Of a stretch of 64,000 bases of DNA, positions 11,690 through 23,059 are shown piece after piece; position 1 is the first letter of the stretch, and each line of letters opens with the position of its first letter. The notes under the pieces were generated by a model, which was given only the letters and a program-made list of their open reading frames with translations, was not told the DNA's origin and did not search any database. The DNA is from Inia geoffrensis. Its lineage: Eukaryota > Chordata > Mammalia > Artiodactyla > Iniidae. A program made the position numbers and the translations under genes. The stretch spans positions 57,892,001 to 57,956,000 of the forward strand of contig CM070907.1 in the NCBI GenBank assembly GCA_036417435.1, given 5' to 3'.

Positions 11690-13520
11690 GTGCTTCCTCG
11701 CTTCCAACCATCACTCACTGCAGGAGAGAACAGATCATCTCAATGTCCTGCCCAATACATCACCTCCGCTCCACCCCCAGGTCCTTCCCTAGCCTCTGTG
11801 GAGCTAGCACACCCTTGTGTTGGCTGGAAGGGAGGAGACTTCAGTGGCTAATGCTCCCAGCTTCCTACGAAAGCAGGATGCCCAGAAGAGGACTTTTGTC
11901 ATCCACTGGGCCGTCACAGCTCGAAGAGCGGCTGGAGGGAAGATTTGTCTCACAGCTTCCATGTTAAACAGTTATCCACCTTCTTCCACGATACTGTCAG
12001 GACCACTGACAGCATCTCTCTGTCCTCCACCCTTCTTTACGTTGCTATTGCCAGGGCACCCCTACCCCATCACCCAGTGTTTTGCAATCACTTAAGTTTT
12101 CCATTGTGCATTCTGGAACCCATAGTTGGCCAGCTGCACACTCCTCTCGTTCTTCAGACTACCATCTCAAAGTTCTCATTCCATTCATCTCTTGTTTTAC
12201 GTGCTAGCCCTGCTTTTCCTGCAACCATCTTTAGTGTAGCTGTATTTGCTTTTATTCCCTATGTCAGGAACTGGGTGTTAGCTGTCCTTTTTCCTCTCCA
12301 TTTTTCCAAACATTTCACTTTCCCTCCTCCTTCAAAAACCTAACTCCTTTGAAATTGATACCTTTAGATTATGTCACCTGCCCTCTATCCTGATGCTGTC
12401 AGCTACCTGTCTCCTTGTCAGTCCTTTGCATTCACTGATGATTTAGCACCTGCTTTGCTGTTCTTCTCCATCTCTATTCCTGTCACCATTCTGGTGATTT
12501 CCAGATTCCCTTAGATGATCCATTCAACACTAGTCCTCTCTGTTCTTTAAAGCAGGCTCTACCTCATCCACTTGTGCACTCATACCACTGTGCTTGTTAA
12601 CACCAATAACTGGACCTTATCCCACGATTCCTTCACCACTTCCTCCCTGCCCAGCCCACTTCCTTGTATACCCCTATTCCAGTCTCCTTGATCTTCATTA
12701 AGATCTTATATCATCCTCCTTTTTTCCTATCTGTTTCATGCCTTCTTTTTCTCACCTCCCTCTTTACCCAGCTTAGGTCTACGGCTCAGTACTATAACCA
12801 CTCCTTTGCAACCACAGTTACTTTCTTCCCCTCTCTCTTGCTTTCCTGGCAGAACCCTAACCCCAGTTAAATCTAACTACCCACCAACTCTCTTCCTGAA
12901 CCTGAGCAACTAAACATCCTGGGATACCCACAGCTTTATTTTCTGGTCTCACTTTAAAAGTGTGAACACAAATTCCAATGGGTATTCCAGGATTCCTGGT
13001 GATCCTAATACCTTTCCTTAATGCCTCTGTCTTCAAACTTTCCAGATGAATATTTTATATTTTTGCCTCTCTTCAACCTCAATTCTCCTCCTTCACTTTC
13101 GTTATCGAACCCTTAAGCTAGAAAATTGAGACAATTAGACTTTCATGCATCAAACCATCATGGATGCATTCATTCCACAAACATTTAGCTCACTCTGTAT
13201 CAATCATGGTTTTAGGAAATAGGGATACAGTGGTAAACACACAGATGAGGGCATCTCTGCCTTGGTAATCTCCTTCTATCACCCTATCTACCACTGCTCA
13301 CCATACATTAGCACCCCATGCTCTGTTCTCTTGTTGGAATGGATGGTCCCTTTTCTCATCTAAGGCCAACCCTACACTTGAGGCCTGTATCCTATTCTTT
13401 TTCACCTTCTCAGGGAATTTGCTCCTATAATTATACCCTGTGCTCCCCAGCATCAATTTCTACGTCCCTACTGGATCATTTCTAACGATTTACAAACAGG
13501 CTCTAGTATCTTCTATTTAA
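11690..13520 (+). repeat. C/T-rich, strand-asymmetric segment; probably an old interspersed repeat
   Basis: The plus strand is rich in C and T for about 1.8 kb. Overlapping plus-strand frames (11615-12343, up to 132 codons; 12664-12870) arise because CT-rich sequence lacks purine-rich stop codons. Ordered fragments such as 'cactgatgatttagcacctg' and 'ggcagaaccctaacccc' recall a dispersed mammalian repeat whose name I cannot give. No recognised protein domain and no convincing gene. Confidence 0.35.
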
Positions 13521-13639
13521 AAACTGTATCTGAAACTAATTAACTCCACAGATGAGAACCATGAGGATTCTGAACTTGGAGTTTGGAGATTTACGATGCA
13601 GTATCTAAAGATCCCACTTTGAGTTTATTTATTGGCTGA

Positions 13640-13695
13640 GCAGGGTTTTTCAACCTTGGTACTATTGACCTCTGGGTCAGATAATTCTTGAATAT
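13640..13695. mobile_element. hAT-type (MER-family) terminal fragment
   Basis: 'tttttcaaccttggtactat' followed by 'tgacctctgggtcagataat' matches the terminus of a Charlie-related non-autonomous hAT element. Only one end is visible. Confidence 0.5.
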
Positions 13696-13959
13696 GGCAA
13701 ACTAGCAAAAACTCTTCATGACTCCACGTTGCCTCTAGTTACTGCCTCATTTTTTAAGTTACCCTTCACAGTGAAACTTCTTTAAAGAGTTGTCTGTAGG
13801 CACGGTTGGTTTTTACTTCCCAGCTTCATACTCTTTTCTCCACCCCTTCCAGTCTGTTTTTTTTTCCCTCAAGCCTTTGGTCATCTCATCAGTGAGCTTC
13901 AAGGTGCCAGTTCTTATGGCCACTCCTTCCTCTTCATATGTTTTATAGGATAAAGGTGA
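13696..13959. other. Unassigned
   Basis: No gene or repeat recognised in this interval. Confidence 0.4.
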
Positions 13960-14195
13960 AGAGGGTGGACTCTGGAGTTAGATCTTTGGGTTTATGTACC
14001 AGTGTTTCTAACTTAACAGCTGTGTGACCTTGGGAAAGTGACTTCATCTTTCAGTGTCTTGATTCCTTCATCTGAAAAGCGAGCATAACAAATGTACATA
14101 CCTCTTAGATTTGTTATGATAATTAAATGTGTAAATACATGCAGCATTTGAACTTGTGCCAGATAGAGTAACTGCTCAATTAATGTCAGTCATAT
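13960..14195 (+). mobile_element. MIR, nearly full core
   Basis: One of the clearest MIRs here. In order: 'gagggtggactctggagtta', 'cagctgtgtgaccttggg', 'gtgacttcatctttcagtgt', 'gataattaaatgtg' and 'taactgctcaattaatgt'. This covers most of the MIR body including the conserved core. Confidence 0.85.
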
Positions 14196-14668
14196 TATGA
14201 TGACGGTGATGATTACTGCTATTGACACAATGGTAGCAGCAACATTAGAATCATTCTCTTGACCACTAAGCACCATCTGAGACAGTGGAGCAGCCCTCCT
14301 TGCATTTTCCAGCTCCCAACTCTGTTCGACCTACAAGTAGAAGGCTCCAGGCTCTGCAGAGTTCTATTCTTCTCTATCTACATTCTCTCCTTTGGTGATC
14401 TCATACAAGCCTATGAATATAAATAATCTCTATGTGATTATAGCTTCTAAACGAATTCTCTCCTGAGGACTAGACTCATATACTGGATGCTTACTGGATA
14501 GCTCCACTTGAATATCTAAAATGCATCTCAGACTTGACAAAATCACTAACAACTCTTGCATGTGTTCCCAGTTACCTCCAAGTGCACAGTAAATTGCACA
14601 ACCATTTACCCAGCTAATTAAACAAAACCCAAGTTGTTCTTGATAATCACACTTTTCCTTTCTCTTCA
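14196..14668. other. Unassigned
   Basis: No gene recognised. A minus-strand 89-codon frame at 14430-14699 runs into the LTR that follows and has no motif. Confidence 0.4.
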
Positions 14669-15055
14669 TGGTATAGACCGAGTGTCTGTGTCTCCTCAAA
14701 ATTTATGTGTTGAAGTTCTAATCCCCAGTGTGACGGCATTTGGAAGTGGGGTCTTTGGAAGGTATTTAGGGTTACGTGAGGTCATGAAGGTAAAGCCATT
14801 GTGGTGGAATTAATGCCTTTAGAAAAAGAGGAAGAGGAGACAGCCTCTCTCTCTCTCTCTCTCTCTCTGCCATGAGATGATACAGCAAGAAGGTAGCCAT
14901 CTGCAAACCAGGAAGAGAGCTCTTACCAGACACAGAATCTGCTGACACCTTGATCTTGGGTTTCCCAGCCTCTGGAATTGTGAGGAATAAATGCTTATTG
15001 TTTAAGCCACTCAATCTACGTTATTTTGTTATAGCAGCCCGAGTCAACTAAGACA
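14669..15055 (+). mobile_element. MLT1-like MaLR solo LTR
   Basis: Starts 'tggtatagaccgag' and ends 'gtcaactaagaca'. It has 'gttgaagttctaatccccag', a (CT)n expansion at about 14846-14868, 'caccttgatcttgggtttcc', the polyadenylation motif AATAAA in 'gaggaataaatgc' and 'tttaagccactcaatctacg'. No matching 5-bp duplication is preserved. No internal sequence, so a solo LTR. Confidence 0.75.
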
Positions 15056-15180
15056 TCATACTTTCAATTAATTCAGTTCTTCAACCAATATTTACTGAGA
15101 ACCTACTATGTGCTAGTCATTCTTCCAGGCACTAAGGATACAGATATTAATAGAACATAAACATTCTTACACTCATGGAG
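15056..15180 (-). mobile_element. L2 3' end fragment
   Basis: 'caaccaatatttactgagaa', 'cctactatgtgctagtcatt' and 'cactcatggagcttacat' are the antisense of the L2 3' end. Confidence 0.75.
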
Positions 15181-15199
15181 CTTACATACTTGAATATTG

Positions 15200-15815
15200 A
15201 CTCCACCTTGAAAATAAATGTGAATATGTTCACTGTTCTCCAGCTCCACTCCAAACCTAAGCCACCATCCTCTTTCCTTGGGACAACTACACTGCCCTTA
15301 ATCTTCCCCTGCTTCCATGCTTGCTCCTTTTTAATCCACTCCCTGCATAGCAGCAGAGCGACCTTGTGAAAATCTTGCGTTTATTCCCCAAAGACTTCCC
15401 CTTTGTTTGTAATAAAATGGAATATCCTTACCTTGACCCATCTCTCTAACTTCACCAACTCCAATGACTCTCCCTTGCTCACTGGGATCCAGCATACTTG
15501 CCTTCTTTCCATCTGCTTTAGAACTGTTGTACTAGACTAAATGTCACCTTCTCAAAGAGACCTTCCCTGGTCAGCTACTATAAAGTAGCCCCGACCACTT
15601 TCTTAAGAAATATCCTAATGTGTTTCCATTAGTGTCTCTCTTAAAAACCTTTTGTACTTTTCTCAGGGCACTAGTGCTTTAAACCTTTTATTTCCTTATT
15701 TAAGTTTTCACCCCAGACTTTCAGTTTGTTAAGGCCAGGGTCTATATTAGTTTTCACTGTTGTATCTTTCATTGCATCTCAAGCAGTACTTTGCACATTG
15801 TAGAGACAAAGTAGA
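15200..15815 (+). mobile_element. L2 3' portion
   Basis: About 600 bp in plus orientation: 'tccagcatacttgccttc', 'aaatgtcaccttctcaaaga', 'gaccttccctggtcagct' and 'aaggccagggtctatatt', ending in 'gcacattgtagagac'. Order matches the L2 ORF2 3' end plus 3' UTR. No intact frame remains. It adjoins an oppositely oriented L2 end at 15056-15180. Confidence 0.7.
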
Positions 15816-15899
15816 ATTTATTAAAATACGAAAAAAAAATGAAAGGAAAGTTGGCAGATATAAAAATAAATTACTTTGGACCAGGGGTGAGAAATACAT

Positions 15900-16160
15900 T
15901 ATTTGAATGCTAACTTTGTCACTAGCTACAAAGTATGACCCTTGTGTACATTGCTTTCCTGGGACTCAGTTTCCTTATTTATAAAATTAGTTAGTTTAGA
16001 GACAGAGCCACATAATGGCTGTAGAGTGAACAATGGAACAAGAAAGACCTTGCCGTTGAATTCTGGCTCTGTGTCCTACTGGGTATATGACTTTGGGAAG
16101 CTACTTAAACCTACCCTATCTATCCAAAGAGTTGTTGTGAGAATCAGATAAATGATGGAA
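15900..16160 (+). mobile_element. Two adjacent MIR fragments
   Basis: 15905-15990 ('tttgtcactagctacaaagt', 'gggactcagtttccttattt') and 16010-16155 ('ttctggctctgtgtcctact', 'tatgactttgggaagcta', 'gttgttgtgagaatcag') are both plus-oriented MIR cores. Confidence 0.7.
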
Positions 16161-16412
16161 AAACTTAGCATGGAGAGCCGTACATGTGAGCAATCCAGAA
16201 ATTCAAGTTTTCTCTTTTTCTACTATGAACTATAATAAATCAAGTTCCCTGAACTCAGCAGACCTTAGCTAAAGATGTATAGAATGAGTGAAGCACATAT
16301 AAACTGAGAGTACAGAAATTCATTTTCCTTTTGTCCTCATTTCCAAGCATAGTGAGGTACAAAGGATATTCCAGCTTTGTTCAGTCCCAAGCTTGAATAC
16401 ATTAAACTAATT
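16161..16412. other. Unassigned
   Basis: Nothing recognised before the purine tract. Confidence 0.4.
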
Positions 16413-16417
16413 AAAAG

Positions 16418-16466
<49 letters not shown>

Positions 16467-16544
16467 GGAAGGGAGGGAGGGAGGGAAGGAAAAAGGATGA
16501 AAGAAAGAGAGAAAAAGAAAGAAAGAAAAGGAGGAAGAAAAGAA
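16413..16544. repeat. Polypurine tract with (GA)19
   Basis: 132 bp with a single pyrimidine on the plus strand (T at 16498). It contains a (GA)19 core at 16423-16460, then AAGG, GGGA and AAAG-type units. The predicted plus-strand peptide of E, R, G and K is an artefact of the repeat. Confidence 0.97.
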
Positions 16545-16859
16545 CCTCACAAAGTATGCACATAGAGCAGGCACATAATATTTGCGCTCAAAAGAAAGAG
16601 GTTTACACTAAACTTTACAAAGCATGAACTGGTCCTTCTTCCTAGCCTAGGTTGTACCCAGGGAACAGGTGTCCTGACAGGGAGTCTGCAGTGGGAGCAC
16701 GAGGGGCCCTTCCCCTTCTGCAGTCTCCAGGCAGGATGGCACTTCTGGAGGCATCTGATTCCTCAGGGAACCTCATATCCACTACAGCTGCTCTAACAGC
16801 CCTTACCTATCTACTTGACATTGCCTCCCCAGGGAAGAAAAAGGTGTCTACATTTACTG
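16545..16859. other. Unassigned
   Basis: A 90-codon plus-strand frame at 16652-16924 has no recognised domain; I do not call a gene. Confidence 0.4.
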
Positions 16860-17160
16860 AGGCCCAATATCTGTCAGCCACACTCCTAGGTGATATATAT
16901 ACTTCACAACAAACCTTTGAGTAGGTAGCATTTTTGACATTTTACATTTGTTGAGTCTCTCCTATATGCCAAGCCCTCTGACAGGCAGGCCTCATACTTC
17001 ATCTCAATCTTCACGGCAATTCTGGAAGAAGACGTAATTGTGCACTTTGTGCCGATGAGAAAATGAATGTTTGGAGAAGTTGAATGACTGCGAGAAGTCC
17101 TTTGACCAGGAAGTGGTAGAGCTGAGATTGAAGACAAGGTCTCTGTGACGCAGAGACCCA
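16860..17160 (-). mobile_element. MIR fragments
   Basis: 'gaggcccaatatctgtcag' followed by 'gttgagtctctcctatatgc', 'gatgagaaaatgaatgtttg' and 'gtggtagagctgagattgaa' follow the antisense MIR twice, with the second copy the more complete. Confidence 0.65.
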
Positions 17161-17883
17161 AAACATGAACAAGATTAATTAACCTGAAGAAATGACAGAC
17201 CTCAGAATAGGGTTGAGGTATGTGTGCTTCTATACATGCCCCTACCTGATTTAATTTTCAGGTTAATTTTCAGGTTGACAAAATAGTTTATGGTTTCCTG
17301 ATATGCCATAAGCTTTTTCTCTTTAGGCTCTTAATTTCCATTGTTTACTACTACACTAAATTGCTCCCCACACCCTTTTTTTCTTTTTCATTCCCAAATG
17401 TGCATATTGTGCTTCATTCTGTCAAAGCCCAGAGCAACTGTCGCGGGCAGTATCTCTTGGTGAGTAAGAGACAAGGCTGTTGGGTTAGAGAATCAGAGAA
17501 AAGTTGGAGGATGAAATGAGATAATGTATGTAAAGTGCATGATACAGTGAAGCCTTCAAAAAGGTCAGTAGTAGTTGTTATTATTATTATTACTTACTTC
17601 AATTCTGCCACCCTTGGAAACAGTCTTGCTTCTTTCTAGGTAGAAGTGAGGACTCCTGCCTCTGGGATTCTAAAGAAATTTAGCAGGACTTTTCCTCTGA
17701 TAGTCAGCATTTTTTCACTGGTTTATAATATATTTCTTCTTCTCCCTTATTTTCTATAAAAGCAGTATTTTCCTTGAGGATGGTATCTGGCTCATCTATT
17801 TTCTCCCTCATTATATCGAGAACATGGCTACACAGTTCACAGTATAATATCAGGGTATATTTGTGGAAGGGAAAAAGGGAGGC
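17161..17883. other. Unassigned; MIR 3' part near 17505-17590
   Basis: 'gatgaaatgagataatgtat' and 'gtaaagtgcatgatacagtg' are the plus MIR 3' part. No gene seen. Confidence 0.45.
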
Positions 17884-17954
17884 AGGGAGGGAAGGAAGGA
17901 AGGAAGGAAGGAAGGAAGGAAGGAAGGAAGGAAGGAAGGAAGGAAGGAAGGAAG
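17884..17954. repeat. (GGAA)n purine tract
   Basis: 71 bp of pure purine, core of about 16 GGAA units from 17890. It is followed by more purine-rich sequence to about 17998. The predicted frames on either strand (PS-repeat on minus, EGRK-repeat on plus) are repeat artefacts. Confidence 0.97.
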
Positions 17955-18099
17955 TGAGGGAGGGAGAAGATAGAGGAAAAGAAGAAGAAGAAAAAAAACC
18001 CAAGAGACAAAAGGACAGAAGGATGCATAACAAAAAGGCTGAATACATTAGGAAGGTATGCCTAAATCCAATGGGCTTTAGTAAATAATAATAAAAATA

Positions 18100-18345
18100 A
18101 CAGGAATAACTGTCATTGACAGCACTATACCAGCAATAATAACAGCAAACATTTGTGAATACCCATTGTAGACACCATTGTGCCAGACATCACTGTAAAT
18201 GCTTTCCCCATATTATCTCAAGTAGGTATTGTTATCTTAATTTTGTAGATGAGGAAACTGAGGCACGAAAGCTTCGGCAACATATCCGGATCCCACAGTT
18301 AGTCAGTACAGCATTCTGACTCCAGAGTCCAGCTCAGTACCATTG
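18100..18345 (-). mobile_element. MIR, near-complete
   Basis: 'attgtgccagacatcactgt', 'ccatattatctcaagtaggt', 'gatgaggaaactgaggcacg' and 'ctgactccagagtccagct' in antisense MIR order. Confidence 0.85.
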
Positions 18346-18384
18346 TTCTCTGGGTTCTTTTGTTTCCAATTGTTTGGCAAGTGT

Positions 18385-18545
18385 TTAAAATTTTATTATT
18401 TCTTTGAATTTTCACAATAATTCTATGAGTTTGCTGTTATCACCCCAACTTTACTGAATCTTAGAATGTTGAGTGATTCTCCTACGGTCCCGGAGCTGGT
18501 CAGCCGTGAAAGCAGGACTCATTTCGGGGTTCTTGACCACAGTTC
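18385..18545 (-). mobile_element. MIR fragment
   Basis: A second antisense MIR: 'ttttcacaataattctatga', 'gttatcaccccaactttac' and 'gctggtcagccgtgaaagca'. More diverged than the copy at 18100. Confidence 0.55.
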
Positions 18546-18727
18546 CGGTGGATTCTCTCCACTTGCCTCTCCAGGGAAGAAATTGCTCAGTGTCTGGAGA
18601 AGGGGTGGCAAAGGTGCTACGAAACAATCAGCCTTTGTCTGAGTCATCAGGGCAACCCATTTCTTCCTATATCATAACACCAACCATTGGGTCTTGGGTG
18701 TTTATTTATCTTGGTAACTCTTCCTTC

Positions 18728-19085
18728 TTTTTGAAGACTTTACTTTTTTAGAGCAGCTTTAGGTTCACAACAAAACTGAGTAGAAGGTATAGATTCCCCA
18801 TATACCCTCATTATCAACATTCCCCCCTGCCCCGAGTGGTATGTTGGCTACAATCAATAAACCTGCATTGAAACATTGTAATCACCCCAAATCCATAGTT
18901 TTTTGTTAGGGTTCAGTCTTAGCACTGTACATTCCATGAGTTTAGACAAACGTATAATGACATGCATCTACCATTATAGTATCATACAGAGTAGATTCAC
19001 TGCCCTAAAAACACTCTGTGCTCTGCCGATTCATCCCTACCCCTGGCCACACCCTTAGTTAGCTTTTTCATTTGTGCATCACACT
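18728..19085 (-). mobile_element. L1M-type 3' region fragment
   Basis: 'agagcagctttaggttcaca', 'gtacattccatgagtttaga', 'ccattatagtatcatacaga' and 'cactgccctaaaaacactct' follow a known old L1 3' segment in antisense. No frame remains. Confidence 0.7.
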
Positions 19086-20094
19086 TACTAAATTAGGGCT
19101 CCTGGGGGGTACGGAAAAGTGACTTTTTCATTCCTGTACCCCCTCCCTCCACTTTACAGCATGCAGACACTGATATACATTGCAGTGGAGAAGACAATAC
19201 CTGTGTTGGACTCTGAAGGAGAAACATAGGGAGGATCTGAAAAGGGGGATTCTTATGACTCAGTGCTGTGAGTTTTTTGTTAATGCCGCCCAAATAATTT
19301 CACACGGACCTCTATTTGATCGACATTTCCATCTATCTACCTACCTATCTATAATAATACATAGCTTTGTATGCAAATTCAGGAAAGATTTGTTGGGCAG
19401 TGCATCTGTGCTCCTACCACATTCTCTCCCAGTATAAACCTACACCAAAAAAAATCTTATTCTATTTCACTGGATTAGCACAGGACTGAATGAGAAGCAC
19501 ACGCCAGATGTCAGAGCCAGAAAAGCAGTAAATGAGTACTGAACAGCATTAGTCATCCAAGAGGCAGGTATGTCCAGGGCTGTCAGTGGAACAGGATTTT
19601 CCATGGCTGACAAGGGAGAAGTAACAAAGTAATGAGCATAGACATTTAGGAAATCAACCTCAAAATGACCCGCTGTCCAGATGGAGTTGCTGCAGTCTTG
19701 GTAGGGTCTCTCCTGTCCAGTGTCATTTTGAAAATACCGATTATGCTTTCCCGTGCTGCCACTCCAAGACTTTGCTGCCCAACTGTCAACATTTACTATT
19801 CAGCAGTCACCAAGTTCTTGTCTTACAAAATGAGAAACAGAATCTATTTTGGGCTACTCCGAGTTTCAGAAATTGTATTTATGCAGCTGGTGAGCATCCA
19901 GTTAACATGTGAAAATCAATCAGTCGTCATACCTTGTCAGAGGTGGTCAGAGGTGGGCCATGAGTTATGAAGAGAAATACTGAGGCACATGTTCTCTCTG
20001 GTTCCTCAGTAAATCAATTCCACACTTAGATGGACATAAACTTTTTCTCCTTTGAGTGTGTCTATAAAATACATTTGTCACGACACAGTGGAAG
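19086..20094. other. Unassigned
   Basis: No gene recognised. A short (CTAT/CTAC)n stretch lies at about 19330-19352. The 101-codon plus frame at 19665-19970 has no domain that I recognise. Confidence 0.45.
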
Positions 20095-20290
20095 AAGGAT
20101 GGTCTTGGAGCGAAAATACCTTGTTCAAATTTTAGAATTACCACTTACGGGGTGTGTCCTTAATCAAATTACTTAACCTCTCTCAGCCTTGGTTTTCTCA
20201 TATGAAAAATGGGGATAATTACATAATAAACTAATTGTTAAGAGGATTAAATTAAACAATTTGTGAAAAGTGTCTAATAATAATCTTCGC
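20095..20290 (+). mobile_element. MIR
   Basis: 'ggatggtcttggagcgaaaa', 'cttaacctctctcagccttg', 'gttttctcatatgaaaaatg' and 'aagaggattaaattaaacaa' in plus MIR order. Confidence 0.8.
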
Positions 20291-20385
20291 TACTAGTAGG
20301 GACCTGATAACTATGCATTGATAATATTTTTACTATTACTTTCAAGTAGCAGCAAAACACAGATTGACACAAAAATCTCTATCTT

Positions 20386-20597
20386 GGGCTTCCCTGGTGG
20401 CGCAGTGGTTGAGAGTCCGACTGCCAATGCGGGGGACACGGGTTCGTGCCCTGGTCTGGGAAGATCCCACATGCCGCGGAGCGGCTGGGCCCGTAGGCCA
20501 TGGCCGCTGAGCCTGCGCGTCCAGGGCCTGTGCTCCGCAACGGGAGAGGCCACAACAGTGAGAGGCCCGCGTACCACCAAAAAAAAAAAAAAAAAAA
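20386..20597 (+). mobile_element. CHR-type tRNA-derived SINE
   Basis: Full-length body from 'gggcttccctggtggcgcag' to 'ggcccgcgtaccacc', with an 18-A tail. A box at about 20395-20405, B box at 20440-20450. No clear target duplication: 'aaaaatctct' at the left and 'caatctctt' after the tail only partly agree. Young in appearance. The 153-codon plus frame and 106-codon minus frame that cross it are by-products. Confidence 0.93.
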
Positions 20598-20639
20598 CCT
20601 CAATCTCTTGTTTTAAATTGGAATTAAGCATTCCCTTTT

Positions 20640-20706
20640 CTTTTCCTTTCCTCCTTTCTTTCCCCTATCTTTCTTTCCTCTCTCTCCCTCTCTCTCTCTC
20701 TCTCTC
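20640..20706. repeat. CT-rich low-complexity tract with (CT)n end
   Basis: Pyrimidine-rich on the plus strand, ending in about 11 CT units near 20685-20706. Confidence 0.9.
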
Positions 20707-20929
20707 AGGCCAAGTTTTAAAGAAAACAGTGGACTTAGATTGTTATGACATTGTAGCGCCTTTAAAAATAATCTTCTAAATGAGATATTATAGAAAATGA
20801 ACTGAAGCAGAAAAAGACTGGAGGCAATGAGATTCACTAACAGACTATGATTATCACCATTACACTGGAATTTCCTAACATGGATGATGGTTTTTTTATC
20901 TAACTAGTCTTTAGGGCTAGATGCGTTAG

Positions 20930-21540
20930 AATCATGAGCTATCCTCAACTTTATCCCTTCTCTCATCCCACCCATCTAAGCATTTACTGAGTCCAGACCA
21001 CTTAACTTCCTAAATGTCTCTGGAAGCTTTTCCCTCATCCCCAGCCCACTGACCCTGTGCACATCATACCGGGACTTCTGTAAGAGCCTCCTAATTGTCT
21101 CCTGCCGCCTGTTTTGCTTACCATCCAGTTTTTACTGTAGCCGAAGTGATCTTTGGGAAAGAAAAACAATCAGAGTCCTCCTACATTTAAAACTTTTTAA
21201 AAACTCTATTGCCTTGAGAATTGAGGCACAATTCTATAATCTGGCAGAGGAAGCTTTTTTGGTTGTGGGCCTTGCATATTGCTACGGTCCTATCTCACGC
21301 TTTGCCATGGACCACTTACCCCCATACTTTGTGTTCTGAAGTTCCTACTACTCCTCTTAGATCCCATGTCTGTGTCAACTTTTGCACATGCTGATTCCTT
21401 CTGCTTAGAATTCTCCTACTCCACTCTCTCTGCTAACTCATTCTGGTTTTGGGGAAGACCTGCCTCTTTCGTAACCCCTCTCCTGCACACAATAGGGAGG
21501 GCTTCCTCCAGGTTCCCTTAGCGTCTTGCATGTTCCTCCA
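20930..21540 (+). mobile_element. L2 3' portion
   Basis: 'ctcctaattgtctcctgcc', 'aaaaactctattgccttgag', 'acttttgcacatgctgattc', 'cttctgcttagaattctcct' and 'gaagacctgcctctttcg' match plus L2 order. No intact frame. Confidence 0.65.
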
Positions 21541-21589
21541 TTAACTGAACTGCATCTCAGTACCTACACATATAAGTCCAAGGGCAGAA

Positions 21590-21750
21590 ATAGTCTTCGA
21601 GACTTAAATAGCTGTGTGATCTTGATTTCTTCATACCTTAAACTGAGATCACAGTAGTATCTATTGTGTAGAACTGTTATGAGGATTACAGGAAACATAC
21701 ATTAAGTACTTAGAATAGTGACTGGCATTAGTCAAAAGCATATGTTCATT
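21590..21750 (+). mobile_element. MIR fragment
   Basis: 'aaatagctgtgtgatcttga', 'gttatgaggattacaggaaa' and 'agtgactggcattagtc' in plus MIR order. Confidence 0.65.
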
Positions 21751-22139
21751 ATCATGGCTTCTTGTTTCCTAAATTCTAGCATAGGTGATTTGTGTCCAAG
21801 TTTTTCATCCCAACTAAAAGGTACTTCCCTATCTGCCCTCAGCAAGTCTGAATGTTCAAACTGAAGGCTCTGTTCCAAGAACTCACATCTTCCATGAAGA
21901 GTTCCCTGATCTCAGCAGGAAGATCTTTCTCCCTCTTCAGTGCTTGGGAAACACTTTGCCCCTGTGTTCTCTCCCATATTTTGAGCCCCCAGTAGAAGGT
22001 ATACCATGCAAGTCTTCTTTCCACGAAAGCTTACTTTCCAGGGGCAGATCCTGACCTGCTCATCTTTATCTGTCTCCTCCCCCAGCATCCAGTGCAGTCA
22101 GGGCTCTGGGACTATGTGTGCATAGACTACATTCACAGG
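21751..22139. other. Unassigned; weak L2-like sequence
   Basis: 'tccatgaagagttccctgat' and 'ccagtgcagtcagggctctg' suggest diverged plus L2. No gene seen. Confidence 0.4.
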
Positions 22140-22485
22140 TGCCTTAGTCTGCTGGGACTGCAATAACCAAAAGTATCATAAACTGGGTGGTTTATAAACA
22201 ATAGAAGTTTATTTCTCACAGTTCCGGAGGCTGAGAATTTGGTGTCTGGTGAGAGCCATCTTCCCGTTTCAGAGACAGTTATCTTTTTTCTGTGTCCTCA
22301 CATGGTGGAAGGAAGGGGCTAGAGAACCTTCTGGGGTCTCTTTCCTAAGGGCACTAATCCTATTTATGAGAATGCTACTTCATGACCTATATCACCTCCC
22401 AGAGTCCCCACCTCCAAATATACCCTCACATTGGGGATTGGGTTTCAACATATGACTTCTGGGAGGACACATTCAGTCTATGGGA
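22140..22485 (-). mobile_element. MLT1-like MaLR solo LTR
   Basis: The plus strand reads 'gccttagtctgctgggactg', 'ataaactgggtggtttataa', 'tgtgtcctcacatggtggaa', 'gggcactaatcctatttatg' and 'tttcaacatatgacttctgg': the antisense of a MaLR-like LTR. No target duplication discerned. Confidence 0.75.
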
Positions 22486-23059
22486 ACGGCTTCCCTCTTT
22501 CACCCTTTCCCGTGAATGTTGCCAATAACAAGGGCCTCTGGCAGTGAACACAATGGCTCAGTGAATAGATCTGTCTTATCACTAGTGCCCAAGGCTTCAT
22601 TCCCTTGCTTTGCAGCTAGAGATAACGGGAGTCCCTAAGTCTAAAACCTTTCACTGCCATGGCTTGGAAGTTGAAGATCTGAGGAACATTTCAAGAAGGA
22701 ATTGTTTCTGAAAGCAGGAAAGGAAAAAGAAAAAAAGCCCGAAATCAGTAAGGCCTGAATTCCCATTGGCAACAGCAAAAAGGAAACTCACCTCTTGTGT
22801 GCCTCCTTGAAGGGCTAGAGGTGTGGGGGGGGGGGGGGGCAGGAAGAGCTGACCACACTTCCTTTTGGAAGGTGATGGAACTGTGGGCTGCGGGGCAAGA
22901 GGAGCGGAGACACCTCCTAGGGTAGTAATGACTCAGCTCTCTGGAGATAACACACTGTCGCCAGGAAGTCTTCTTCCTTGTCATCACCACCACCATCATC
23001 TTGCACTTACATTTAATAAAATGTGCTTTCCAGTCACTATCTCCTTTGTTCTTAAGGAT
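22486..23059. other. Unassigned; G15 run
   Basis: Contains 15 consecutive G at 22825-22839. A 109-codon minus frame at 22745-23074 has no recognised domain. Confidence 0.45.

Noticed and set aside
17704..18088. Repetitive PSFL / EGRK proteins
   Set aside because: Both are translations of the GGAA array on opposite strands.
20386..20597. Clear target duplication for this SINE
   Set aside because: Only a partial 'aatctct' match is present; the flanks do not align further.
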